Source of the DNA: Streptomyces sp. D2-8
GTDB taxonomy: Bacteria > Actinomycetota > Actinomycetes > Streptomycetales > Streptomycetaceae
Assembly (NCBI RefSeq): GCF_023184515.1
Contig: NZ_JAAHBP010000020.1
Coordinates: 124,001-188,000 of the forward strand
Length of the DNA: 64,000 nt
Direction of reading: 5' to 3'
The translations under genes were made by a program, and so were the position numbers. Below the pieces are notes generated by a model. It had not been told where the DNA came from, ran no database searches, and worked only from the letters and a program-made list of their open reading frames with translations. Within the stretch, counting starts at the first letter, position 1. Every line of letters starts with the position of its first letter. Shown piece after piece: positions 35,304 through 43,248 of this stretch.

Positions 35304-36608
35304 GTGACGTCCCCGACCGCCTCCTTCCTGGGCCCCCGCAGACCCTCCTGGGCGGGCCGCAACTACTCCCTGCTGACCGCCGCCGCGGTCGTCACCGGTC
35401 TGGGCAGCCACGGCGCCCTGGTCGCGGCGGCGTTCGCGGTCCTCGAAACGGGCGGCGACGGCGGTGACGTCGGCCTGGTGGCGGCTGCGCGGACGCTGCC
35501 TCTCGTGCTGTTCCTGCTGATCGGCGGCGCCGTCGCGGACCGGCTGCCCCGGCACCATGTGATGGTCGCGGCCAACGTCCTGAACTGCCTCTCCCAGGCC
35601 GCCTTCGCCGTGTTGGTGCTGGCCGGGGAGCCCCGGCTGTGGCACATGATGCTGCTCGCCGCGCTCGGCGGTACCGGCCAGGCCTTCTTCGGCCCGGCCG
35701 CCGAGGGCATGCTGATGTCCTCGGTCGAGGGCGAGCACGCGGGCCGCGCGTTCGCCGTGTTCCGGATGGCGATGCAGGGCGCGGTCCTCGGCGGTGCCGC
35801 GCTCGGCGGCGCCATGGTCGCGGCGATCGGGCCCGGCTGGGTGCTCGCGGCGGACGCGGCGGCCTTCGCGCTCGCCGGGGCGCTCCGGGCCTTCCTCGAC
35901 GTCGGCCACATCCCGCCCCGCGCCCCGGGCGGCGGCCTGCTCGCCGACCTGCGGGACGGCTGGCGCGAGTTCGCCGACCGCCCCTGGCTGTGGGGCATCG
36001 TCGTCCAGTTCTCCATCGCCAACGCGGTCGTCGCCGCCGCGGACGCGGTCTACGGCCCGCTCGTCGCCCGCGACCACCTCGGCGGTGCGGGCCCCTGGGG
36101 ACTCGCGCTGGGCGCGTTCGGCGCGGGCACGGTCGCCGGCGCCCTGCTGATGACCCGCTGGAAGCCCCGCCGGCTGCTCCTCGCCGGCACCCTCTGCGTG
36201 TTCCCCCTGGCCCTGCCCTCGGCCGCCCTCGCCGTCCCGGTGCCGATCGGCGTCCTGTTCGGGGTGATGTTCGTCGCCGGGGCGACGGTGGAGGTGTTCG
36301 GCGTGTCCTGGATGACGGCACTGCACCAGGAGATCCCCGAGCACAAGCTCTCCCGCGTCTCGGCGTACGACTGGTTCGGCTCCGTCGCGCTGGTCCCCCT
36401 CGCCACGGCCGCGGCCGGCCCGGCGGAGGAGGTCTTCGGCCGCACGGCGGCCCTGTGGGGCTGCGCCGGCCTGGTCGTCCTGGTCACGGCGACCGTGCTG
36501 TGCGTACCGGACGTACGCAATCTGCGCCGCCGGACCACACCGGTGGCCAAGGGCGGCACCGAGCGCGCGTCAGCCGATGCCGAACGCCCCGTCGGGGGGC
36601 TCGGGTGA
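35304..36608 (+). CDS. MFS transporter, 12-TM
   Basis: A 434-aa transporter of the MFS_3/enterobactin-exporter-like group. RTLPLVLFLLIGGAVADRLPRHHVM is the motif-A region between TM2 and TM3; hydrophobic helices continue to the end. GTG 35304 is the start. Its last 39 bp overlap the convergent spermidine-synthase-like gene. Substrate unknown. Confidence 0.88.
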   Translation: MTSPTASFLGPRRPSWAGRNYSLLTAAAVVTGLGSHGALVAAAFAVLETGGDGGDVGLVAAARTLPLVLFLLIGGAVADRLPRHHVMVAANVLNCLSQAAFAVLVLAGEPRLWHMMLLAALGGTGQAFFGPAAEGMLMSSVEGEHAGRAFAVFRMAMQGAVLGGAALGGAMVAAIGPGWVLAADAAAFALAGALRAFLDVGHIPPRAPGGGLLADLRDGWREFADRPWLWGIVVQFSIANAVVAAADAVYGPLVARDHLGGAGPWGLALGAFGAGTVAGALLMTRWKPRRLLLAGTLCVFPLALPSAALAVPVPIGVLFGVMFVAGATVEVFGVSWMTALHQEIPEHKLSRVSAYDWFGSVALVPLATAAAGPAEEVFGRTAALWGCAGLVVLVTATVLCVPDVRNLRRRTTPVAKGGTERASADAERPVGGLG

Positions 36609-37415
36609 CGGCACGGCGTCCTCGTCCCGCACCGCCCGCGCGCTCCCGATGAACTCCCGCAGGGCGACGCCGTGTTCGACCCGGGCCGGGAAGGCGTCGG
36701 CGGCGGTGAGCCGGGCCAGGGCGGCGATGTCGATCGCCTGCTGCCCGGCGACGAGCACGGCGTTCCCGAACCGCCGCCCCCGCAGCACCCCCGGCTCGGC
36801 GATCAGCGCGAGTTCCTCGAAGACGGTGGCCAGCGTGGCGAGTTGCGACCGCAGGAAGCCGAAGGGCGCGGCGTCGGGGAGATTGGCGAGATAGACCCCG
36901 CTCCCCCGCAGCACGCGCGCGGCCTCCCTGACGTAGGTGACCGACGTGAGGTGGGCCGGCACCCGCGACCCGCTGAAGACGTCCGCGAGGAGAACGTCCG
37001 CCGAGGCCGCGGGAGCGTGCTCCAGCCAGACCCGTGCGTCCGCCGCGTGCAGGGCGGTGTTCGCGTCGTCCGGCAGCGGCAGATGCTCGGACACCAGCTC
37101 CAGCAGCCCCCGGTCGGCCTCGACGACGTCCTGCCGCGAGCCCGGCCGGGTCACGGCCACGTACCGGGGCAACGTGAGCGCCCCTCCCCCGAGATGCACC
37201 ACGTCCAGCGCCCGCCCCGGCTCGGCCACGACATCCAGCACGTGCCCGAGCCGCCGCGTGTACTCGAACTCCAGGTGCGCGGGGTCGTCCAGATCGACGT
37301 AGGACTGCGGAGCCCCGTCCACGGTCAGCAGCCAGGCCCGTTCCCGGTCGACGTCGGGCATGAGCTTGGCGGTGCCGTGATCGGTGGTTCTGGCCACGGG
37401 AATGGGATCCTTCAC
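36570..37415 (-). CDS. Spermidine-synthase-like methyltransferase-fold protein
   Basis: A 281-aa protein with the polyamine-synthase fold. LDVVHLGGGALTLPRYVAV is the nucleotide-substrate glycine loop, VVEADRGLLELV the acidic strand end, and ADVLLADVFSGSRVP the catalytic-loop region. GTG 37415 follows GGCGGGG. True aminopropyl transfer is uncertain, since many actinobacterial homologues are unassigned. Confidence 0.8.
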   Translation of the reverse strand: MKDPIPVARTTDHGTAKLMPDVDRERAWLLTVDGAPQSYVDLDDPAHLEFEYTRRLGHVLDVVAEPGRALDVVHLGGGALTLPRYVAVTRPGSRQDVVEADRGLLELVSEHLPLPDDANTALHAADARVWLEHAPAASADVLLADVFSGSRVPAHLTSVTYVREAARVLRGSGVYLANLPDAAPFGFLRSQLATLATVFEELALIAEPGVLRGRRFGNAVLVAGQQAIDIAALARLTAADAFPARVEHGVALREFIGSARAVRDEDAVPSPEPPDGAFGIG

Positions 37416-37501
37416 CCCGCCATTGTGCAGGGGGCGATCGCCCTTCTGGGGCGCGGGGAACCGCGCGACCAGCCACAACGGTCCCGCAGTCCCCCACGAC
37501 C

Positions 37502-38671
37502 TCAGCCCACCACGGTCACGGTCCCCGCCCCGACGGTCCGCCCACCCTCACGGATGGCGAACCCGAGCCCCGCCTCCAACGGCACGTCCCGCCCCAGTTC
37601 CACGGTCATGGCAACGGTGTCGCCGGGCCGGGCCACCGCCACCTCACCCAGGTCGACCACCCCCACCACATCCGCGGTCCGGATGTAGAACTGCGGCCGG
37701 TACCCGGAGGAGACGGGCGTCGTCCGCCCGCCCTCACGGGCCGACAGGACGTACACCTGCGCCGAGAAACGCCGCCGCGGCTTCACACTCCCCGGCGCCG
37801 CGATCACATGCCCCCGCCGCACGGCACCCCGCGGCACCCCTCGCAACAGCAACGCCACGTTGTCCCCGGCCTGCGCCTCCTCCATCGGCTTACCGAAGGT
37901 CTCCAGGCCCGTGACCACCGTGTCGACAGCGGCCCCGAGGACCTCGACCCGGTCACCGACGCGCACCACACCCCGCTCGACCGCCCCGGTCACCACGGTC
38001 CCCCGCCCGGTGATGGTCAACACGTTCTCCACCGACAGCAGGAACGGCGCGTCCAGATACCGCTCGGGCATCGGCACATACGTGTCCACCGCGTCGAGCA
38101 GCGCCTCGATGGACGCCGTCCAGCGGGGGTCCCCCTCCAGCGCCTTCAGGCCGGAGACGCGTACGACGGGTACGGAGTCACCGCCGTAGCCGTGCGCGGT
38201 GAGCAGGTCGCGGACCTCCAGCTCGACCAGGTCGGTCAGCTCCTCGTCCCCCGCGTCGGCCTTGTTGAGGGCGACCACGATGTGGTCGACGCCCACCTGC
38301 CGGGCGAGCAGGACGTGTTCGGCGGTCTGCGGCATGATCCCGTCGAGCGCGGAGACGACGAGGATCGCCCCGTCGAGCTGGGCGGCGCCGGTGACCATGT
38401 TCTTGACGTAGTCGGCGTGGCCCGGCATGTCGACGTGCGCGTAGTGCCGGGTGTCGGTCTCGTACTCGACGTGCGCGATGTTGATGGTGATGCCGCGCGC
38501 CGCCTCCTCGGGCGCCCGGTCGATCCGGTCGAACGGCACGTAGGCGCCGCTGCCGCGGTCGGCGAGGACCTTGGTGATGGCGGCGGTCAGTGTGGTCTTG
38601 CCGTGGTCGACATGACCCATCGTGCCGATGTTGAGATGCGGTTTCGTGCGGACATAAGCCGTTTTGGACAT
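37502..38671 (-). CDS. tuf3: Elongation factor Tu, divergent third copy
   Basis: A 389-aa EF-Tu: G1 GHVDHGKTT, RGITIN switch I (as usual), DMPGHADY and NKAD. It differs clearly from a housekeeping EF-Tu: GSGAYVPFDRIDRAPEEAA near switch I, a shortened region after RQVGVDHIV, and an altered C-terminal domain (SGYRPQFYIRTADVVGVVDL). Streptomyces coelicolor tuf3 is a non-essential EF-Tu reported to be under positive stringent control; this gene looks like its orthologue. No fus, tuf1 or ribosomal operon is next to it, as expected for tuf3. Confidence 0.92.
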   Translation of the reverse strand: MSKTAYVRTKPHLNIGTMGHVDHGKTTLTAAITKVLADRGSGAYVPFDRIDRAPEEAARGITINIAHVEYETDTRHYAHVDMPGHADYVKNMVTGAAQLDGAILVVSALDGIMPQTAEHVLLARQVGVDHIVVALNKADAGDEELTDLVELEVRDLLTAHGYGGDSVPVVRVSGLKALEGDPRWTASIEALLDAVDTYVPMPERYLDAPFLLSVENVLTITGRGTVVTGAVERGVVRVGDRVEVLGAAVDTVVTGLETFGKPMEEAQAGDNVALLLRGVPRGAVRRGHVIAAPGSVKPRRRFSAQVYVLSAREGGRTTPVSSGYRPQFYIRTADVVGVVDLGEVAVARPGDTVAMTVELGRDVPLEAGLGFAIREGGRTVGAGTVTVVG

Positions 38672-39011
38672 GGCTGTACCTCGAAGCGTCTGCTCGGTGA
38701 AGAAGAAGTGGGACCCCGAGGACCTGCCCGACCCTCCCCTTGCGGGGTCCGCCGGACGAACCGGAGAGGGTCAGCTTCGGGCGCCGTCCATGACGGCCGT
38801 GGGATCGACGACGGCAGCCTTCGGGGCATCCGTGACCACGGATGCTGCGAGGGCGAAGGCGTGCCGGAACATGTCGTCGATCATTGCCGACGCTTCACCG
38901 CACGTCGAATGGTTTTCGGTTGCCCGGGCAGGGGGTTGCGCATCGCTGCCTGTGACGCTCGTGAGACGAACCATACGGCGATCACACACATTTGTCGGTT
39001 AGTGTCACCGG
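38672..39011. promoter_or_regulatory. tuf3 leader region with a perfect 20-bp inverted repeat and a 37-codon ORF
   Basis: The 340-bp divergent gap holds the tuf3 leader on the minus strand. GCATCCGTG-AC-CACGGATGC (38826-38845) has 9-bp perfect arms. A 37-codon ORF (ATG 38884 to 38771, minus strand) with streptomycete third-position bias spans it. Nearer tuf3, a hairpin GACCCCGCAAGGGG (about 38725-38750) could act on transcription or translation. No strong RBS precedes the ORF. Confidence 0.4.
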
Positions 39012-39803
39012 ATGCTCGATGCCACCACCCGCTCTGGGGGCACCGCCACGGCCTCTCCCCGGGCCACCAGCGCGGAGCTCGCCGTCGCCGTTCCCCCGGC
39101 AACGACCGTCTCGCCCGCCGTACCGACCGGTTTCGCCGCCCGCTGCACGAGAGTTCTGCTGTCCCCGTGGTCGCGGCTGTCCCTGCTCGTGGTGCTGCTC
39201 GCCGCGGGCGCGTGCGGGGTGCTGCTGTTCGAGCCGCAGCGGCTGCTGACGGAGGGCTGGCCGCCGCAGCTCGGCGGTGCGGCGGCAGCGGCGGTGTTCA
39301 CGGTGGCGTACGGCGTGTGCACCGTGGCGTTCGTGCCGAGGCCGCTGCTGAACCTCGCGGCGGGCGCCCTGTTCGGTTCGCAGCTCGGAATCGGTGTGGC
39401 TCTGGCGGGCACGGTGCTCGGGGCCGGGATCGCCTTCTGTCTGGGCCGGGCGCTGGGCCAGGACGCCCTGCGGCCGCTGCTGCGGGGGCGCTGGCTGAAG
39501 GCTGCGGACGGACAGCTCAGCCGGCACGGCTTCCGTTCGATGCTGGCGGTGCGGCTGTTCCCGGGTGTGCCGTTCTGGGCCTCGAACTACTGCGCCTCCG
39601 TCTCCCGCATGGGTCTGCTGCCGTTCCTGCTGGCCACGGGCCTCGGTTCGATCCCGAACACCGCCGCCTACGTCGTCGCGGGCGCCCGCGCCTCCGCCCC
39701 GACCTCTCCCGCCTTTCTGATCGCCCTGGCGTGCATCGCCCTGCCCGCGCTGGCGGGCGTGTTGGTGGCCTGGCGCAAGCGGCACCGGCTGCGCAGCCTC
39801 TGA
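39012..39803 (+). CDS. TVP38/TMEM64 (SNARE-associated) family membrane protein
   Basis: A 263-aa membrane protein. After a 50-residue soluble N-terminus come about six hydrophobic segments. FVPRPLLNLAAGALFGSQLGIGVALAGTVLGAGIAFCLGRALGQD and LAVRLFPGVPFWASNYCASVSRMGLLPFLLATGLGSIPNTAAYVVAG are the conserved DedA/TVP38-type segments. Related to lipid scramblases. Start ATG 39012. Confidence 0.88.
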   Translation: MLDATTRSGGTATASPRATSAELAVAVPPATTVSPAVPTGFAARCTRVLLSPWSRLSLLVVLLAAGACGVLLFEPQRLLTEGWPPQLGGAAAAAVFTVAYGVCTVAFVPRPLLNLAAGALFGSQLGIGVALAGTVLGAGIAFCLGRALGQDALRPLLRGRWLKAADGQLSRHGFRSMLAVRLFPGVPFWASNYCASVSRMGLLPFLLATGLGSIPNTAAYVVAGARASAPTSPAFLIALACIALPALAGVLVAWRKRHRLRSL

Positions 39804-39825
39804 CGCGCCGTCACGCCTGCCCGGC

Positions 39826-40080
39826 TCAGACCCGTTCCAGCACCATGGCGTTGGCGAGTCCGCCCGCCTCGCACATGGTCCGGAGTGCGTACCCGGCGCC
39901 TCGTTCCCGCATCGCGTGCACCTCGAAGAGCCCGCTCTCCCAGGCCGCGGCGGCCTTCCGGTGGGAGGAGACGGCGAAGTCGTCCACCTGCTCGCGGCCG
40001 ATCGACGCCCGAGAGCACGCCCTGCGCCGCGAAGTGCACGGCCCATGGCCTGCTCGCCGACCTGGACGCCGGTGCCGCCG
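39826..40080 (-). pseudogene. Remnant of a thiolase (acetyl-CoA acetyltransferase)
   Basis: Two fragments of a thiolase are joined in one short frame. The internal piece IGREQVDDFAVSSHRKAAAAWESGLF (middle of the enzyme) runs directly into the C-terminal end RERGAGYALRTMCEAGGLANAMVLERV. More than half of the protein, with the active-site Cys and the GHP motif, is missing. The upstream part is in a different frame. It stops just short of the HxlR operator, where an intact divergent gene would begin. Confidence 0.7.
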
Positions 40081-40090
40081 AGCCTGAAAA

Positions 40091-40105
40091 GTTGGAAATT
40101 CCAAC
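40091..40105. promoter_or_regulatory. HxlR operator candidate
   Basis: GTTGGAA-A-TTCCAAC is a perfect 7+7 palindrome, with further symmetry (AAA...TTT) outside. It lies 20 bp before the HxlR start and next to the thiolase remnant. Confidence 0.7.
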
Positions 40106-40125
40106 CCTTTCCTAGACTGAGCCTC

Positions 40126-40596
40126 ATGGCCGCCCCCAAAGACCCGCGCCCCTGCTCCATCGCCGGCACCCTCGCGCTCGTCGGCGAGAAGTACTCCCTG
40201 CTCGTGCTGCGGGAGGTGTGCCTGGGCAACGGCCGGTTCGACCAGCTGGTGCGCAACATCGGCGCCCCGCGCGACGTCCTGGCCACCCGGCTGCGCCGGC
40301 TCGTCGACGCCGGGATCCTGGCCAAGCACCTCTACAGCGAGCGCCCGCAGCGCTTCGAGTACCGGCCGACGCAGGCGGGACTGGAGCTGGAGCCGGTGCT
40401 GATGACCCTCATGGCGTGGGGCGACCGCCATCTCCAGGCGAACGGCGACCGCCCGATGGTGCTGGAGCACTCCTGCGGCCAGACCCTCGCCCCGGCCGTC
40501 ACCTGCCGGGCCTGCGGCGAGGAGGTGCGCCACGAGGACCTCACGGCGCGTCCCCAGGCGCCCGGCTGGACGGTGACCGGACCCACCGCGGCCTGA
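40126..40596 (+). CDS. HxlR-family transcriptional regulator
   Basis: A 156-aa winged-helix protein. CSIAGTLALVGEKYSLLVLREV is the family start, then GRFDQLVRNIGAPRDVLATRLRRLVDAGIL and YRPTQAGLEL. A C-terminal extension has the pairs CGQ and CRACG, a possible zinc site. Start ATG 40126. The original target is probably the neighbouring thiolase, now deleted. Confidence 0.9.
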   Translation: MAAPKDPRPCSIAGTLALVGEKYSLLVLREVCLGNGRFDQLVRNIGAPRDVLATRLRRLVDAGILAKHLYSERPQRFEYRPTQAGLELEPVLMTLMAWGDRHLQANGDRPMVLEHSCGQTLAPAVTCRACGEEVRHEDLTARPQAPGWTVTGPTAA

Positions 40597-40756
40597 TCGC
40601 CGCTGGTCGGCGGCGGCTTCCAAACCCCTGTGTCCGGGCGGCCTTCCGGGGACGCTACGCTTCCCCCTCGGCACACACGATCCCCCGTTCATCGCAACGG
40701 CGGCCCGGTGCGCCCGTCGTCCGTTCCACGATCGGCAACTTGGACTCCGCTACCTC

Positions 40757-41632
40757 ATGTCTTGGTTCGAATCACTCATCCTCGGACTCGTCCAGGGGCT
40801 GACCGAGTTCCTCCCCGTCTCCTCCAGCGCCCACCTGCGGCTGACGGCGGCCTTCTCGGGCTGGGAGGACCCGGGTGCGGCCTTCACGGCGATCACGCAG
40901 ATCGGCACCGAGGCAGCCGTACTGATCTACTTCCGCAAGGACATCGGGCGGATCATCTCGGCGTGGACGCGCTCGCTCACGAACAAGGCGCTGCGCAGCG
41001 ACCCCGACGCCCGGATGGGCTGGCTGGTCATCGTCGGCTCGATCCCGATCGGTGTACTCGGCGTGACGCTGAAGGACCAGATCGAGGGACCGTTCCGCGA
41101 TCTGCGGATCACCGCGACGATGCTGATCGGCATGGGCATCGTCCTGGGCATCGCCGACCGGCTCGCGGCCCGCGACGAGAGCGGCGGCAAGCACCGCGCA
41201 CCCAAGCAGCGCAAGGCCCTCGAGGACCTGGGTGTCCGGGACGGCCTGATCTACGGCGTCTGCCAGGCCATGGCGCTCGTCCCGGGCGTCTCCCGCTCCG
41301 GCGCCACCATCAGCGGCGGCCTGTTCATGGGCTACAAGCGCGAGGCCGCGGCCCGCTACTCCTTCCTGCTCGCCATCCCCGCGGTGCTCGCCTCGGGCGT
41401 GTTCGAGCTGAAGGACGCCACGGAGGGCGGCCACGTCTCGTGGGGTCCGACGATCTTCGCGACGATCATCGCCTTCGGGGTCGGATACGCGGTGATCGCA
41501 TGGTTCATGAAGTTCATCTCGACCAAGAGCTTCATGCCGTTCGTCTACTACCGCATCGTCCTCGGCATCGTCATCATCGTGCTGGTCAGCATGGGTGTCC
41601 TGAGCCCCCACGCGGCCGAGTCGGCGGGCTGA
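40757..41632 (+). CDS. uppP: Undecaprenyl-diphosphate phosphatase
   Basis: A 291-aa BacA/UppP membrane phosphatase recycling undecaprenyl diphosphate for cell-wall synthesis. Active-site motifs are GLTEFLPVSSSAHL near residue 14 and PGVSRSGATISGGLFMG near the middle. Length and TM pattern are normal. Overproduction gives bacitracin tolerance in the family. Confidence 0.96.
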   Translation: MSWFESLILGLVQGLTEFLPVSSSAHLRLTAAFSGWEDPGAAFTAITQIGTEAAVLIYFRKDIGRIISAWTRSLTNKALRSDPDARMGWLVIVGSIPIGVLGVTLKDQIEGPFRDLRITATMLIGMGIVLGIADRLAARDESGGKHRAPKQRKALEDLGVRDGLIYGVCQAMALVPGVSRSGATISGGLFMGYKREAAARYSFLLAIPAVLASGVFELKDATEGGHVSWGPTIFATIIAFGVGYAVIAWFMKFISTKSFMPFVYYRIVLGIVIIVLVSMGVLSPHAAESAG

Positions 41633-41730
41633 TTCCGGGGCCGTGTGACCCGGCTCTCGTGACCAACCGCATAGCGATCGGGTAGCCGTCCGGTAGCGGG
41701 CTGTCAGTGGCTGCCCCTACGCTTGTCCGC

Positions 41731-41910
41731 ATGTCCCCCGATTTCGTGACCCCTGGTTCCGTGCGGTCCGCTGCCGAGGTCAACGAGGAGATCCGTGCGC
41801 TGTGGCAGCGCACGGGCGGCACCCTGTCGGCCGAGGAGCGCGCGGAGTACGAGCTTCTCGTCGTCGAGTGGGCGGCCGCGGTCCGAGGCAGCGTCGTCAG
41901 AGCGGCCTGA
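41731..41910 (+). CDS. Small conserved-looking hypothetical protein
   Basis: A 59-aa soluble protein (MSPDFVTPG start, ATG 41731), mostly helical: EVNEEIRALWQR and LSAEERAEYELLVVEWAAA. Codon bias fits a gene. No domain I recognise and no Cys or TM. Confidence 0.6.
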   Translation: MSPDFVTPGSVRSAAEVNEEIRALWQRTGGTLSAEERAEYELLVVEWAAAVRGSVVRAA

Positions 41911-41948
41911 GCGGCTCCCGCACTCCCTTCCCGACCCGTACCACCCCT

Positions 41949-42551
41949 CTAGACGCGCAGCCGCGCCAGCACCTCGTCGTCGACTTCGAAGGGCCGCTCC
42001 TCGGGCAACAGCCCCGCGGCCGCCTCCAGTTGCCTCGCCCGCACCAGCCCGTGGATCTGGGTGGCGAGCGGCGTGACGTCCTCGATCCCCACGATCCACT
42101 CGTCCGCGTACCGCGCTGCGGCCTCCCCCGCGAGCCCCAGCTGAAGCGATCGGTGCGGCAGCGGGCTGAGATGCAGGTCCCGCTCCGGATCCCACTGCAC
42201 CCGTGCGGGCGCCTGCCTCAACTGCCGCTTCCAGGCGGCCCGGTCGCCGTGCAGGGCGGGGACGTAGTGGGACAGGCAGGCGTTGCGCAGCGCCCAGAGG
42301 AAGCCCTCGCGGTCGACCTCGATCGCCAGGACCGTCTCCTGGCCCTCCTTGGTGCCCCAGCCGCAGCGGTACATCATCCACAGGAACGACGGCTTGATCC
42401 ATGTCATGCGCTCCCGCTTCCAGGCGGCCGGGAAGCGGCCGTCGCGGGCGGCGGGGCCGCCGATCTCCGGGCGATAGGCCTGGTAAACGGTGATCGTGGA
42501 CCCGCTGTGGCGGGCGCGCACCTGGAACTTCGGTTCGTGCTGATCCTTCAC
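41949..42551 (-). CDS. DUF4291 family protein
   Basis: A 200-aa protein with the family signature: ITVYQAYRPEIG near the N-terminus and WKRERMTWIKPSFLWMMYRCGW. ATP-binding or NTPase activity is unproven for this family. Start GTG 42551 (VKDQHEPKF). Convergent to the preceding small gene. Confidence 0.85.
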   Translation of the reverse strand: MKDQHEPKFQVRARHSGSTITVYQAYRPEIGGPAARDGRFPAAWKRERMTWIKPSFLWMMYRCGWGTKEGQETVLAIEVDREGFLWALRNACLSHYVPALHGDRAAWKRQLRQAPARVQWDPERDLHLSPLPHRSLQLGLAGEAAARYADEWIVGIEDVTPLATQIHGLVRARQLEAAAGLLPEERPFEVDDEVLARLRV

Positions 42552-42647
42552 GCAGGACAGGCTGGGCCCCGGCGCCCCTCGGCGGCCACCGAATATCACA
42601 CTCGCACGGCTCTTGGCCCGGCCCCGGCCATGCCCAACACTGGGCCG

Positions 42648-43118
42648 ATGACGCAGCGCGTGGAGCTCGCTACCGTGAGAGACCGGCTGGCCGTCGACGG
42701 GCTGATCACCGACTACGCGGTGGCGGTCGACGACGGTGACTGGGAGGCCTACCGGGGACTGTTCGCCGCCCGGGGACGGGCGGACTACCGCTCGGCCGGC
42801 GGCATCGAGGGAGAGGCGCGGGCGGTCGCCGCGTGGCTCGCGGAGAGCCTGCGGCTGTTCCCGATGCGGCAGCATCTGATCGTCAACCGGCGGGTGCGCT
42901 TCGGGATCTGGGAGCAGGACACCGGCGACACCGCCGAGGTGCAGGCCGACTACGTCAATCCCATGGCCACCGCCGGGCCCGCTCCCGACTTCGTGTGCGG
43001 CGGCCGGTACGCCTTCGCGCTGCTGCGCACGGACGACGGCTGGCGGCTGAGCGAGGTGGTCGTACGGGAGAAGTGGCGGCGTCTTCCCGAGCCGCGGACG
43101 GCACCTGTGGTCAACTGA
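42648..43118 (+). CDS. SnoaL/NTF2-like protein
   Basis: A 156-aa cone-fold protein: RLAVDGLITDYAVAVDDGDWEAYRGLFAARGRADYRSAGG is the usual helical start with a Tyr/Asp pair, then LIVNRRVRF and SEVVVREKW strands. Typical of ring-hydroxylating dioxygenase-beta-like or SnoaL_4 proteins. Role unknown. Confidence 0.75.
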   Translation: MTQRVELATVRDRLAVDGLITDYAVAVDDGDWEAYRGLFAARGRADYRSAGGIEGEARAVAAWLAESLRLFPMRQHLIVNRRVRFGIWEQDTGDTAEVQADYVNPMATAGPAPDFVCGGRYAFALLRTDDGWRLSEVVVREKWRRLPEPRTAPVVN

Positions 43119-43248
43119 CCCGGCGCCCTGTCCCAGGTCGTGCCCGCTCGGTCCCGTCGTCCGCACGCGGGGCAGGCGGGACTGTGCGGACACGGCCTGG
43201 ATCGTCCGCAGGGCGCACACTGGAGGCACCGCGGGGTAGGAGGCGCCT

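Noticed and set aside
38771..38989. A 72-codon minus-strand ORF before tuf3
   Set aside because: The first half has poor codon bias and no RBS; only the shorter 37-codon version is kept as a possibility.
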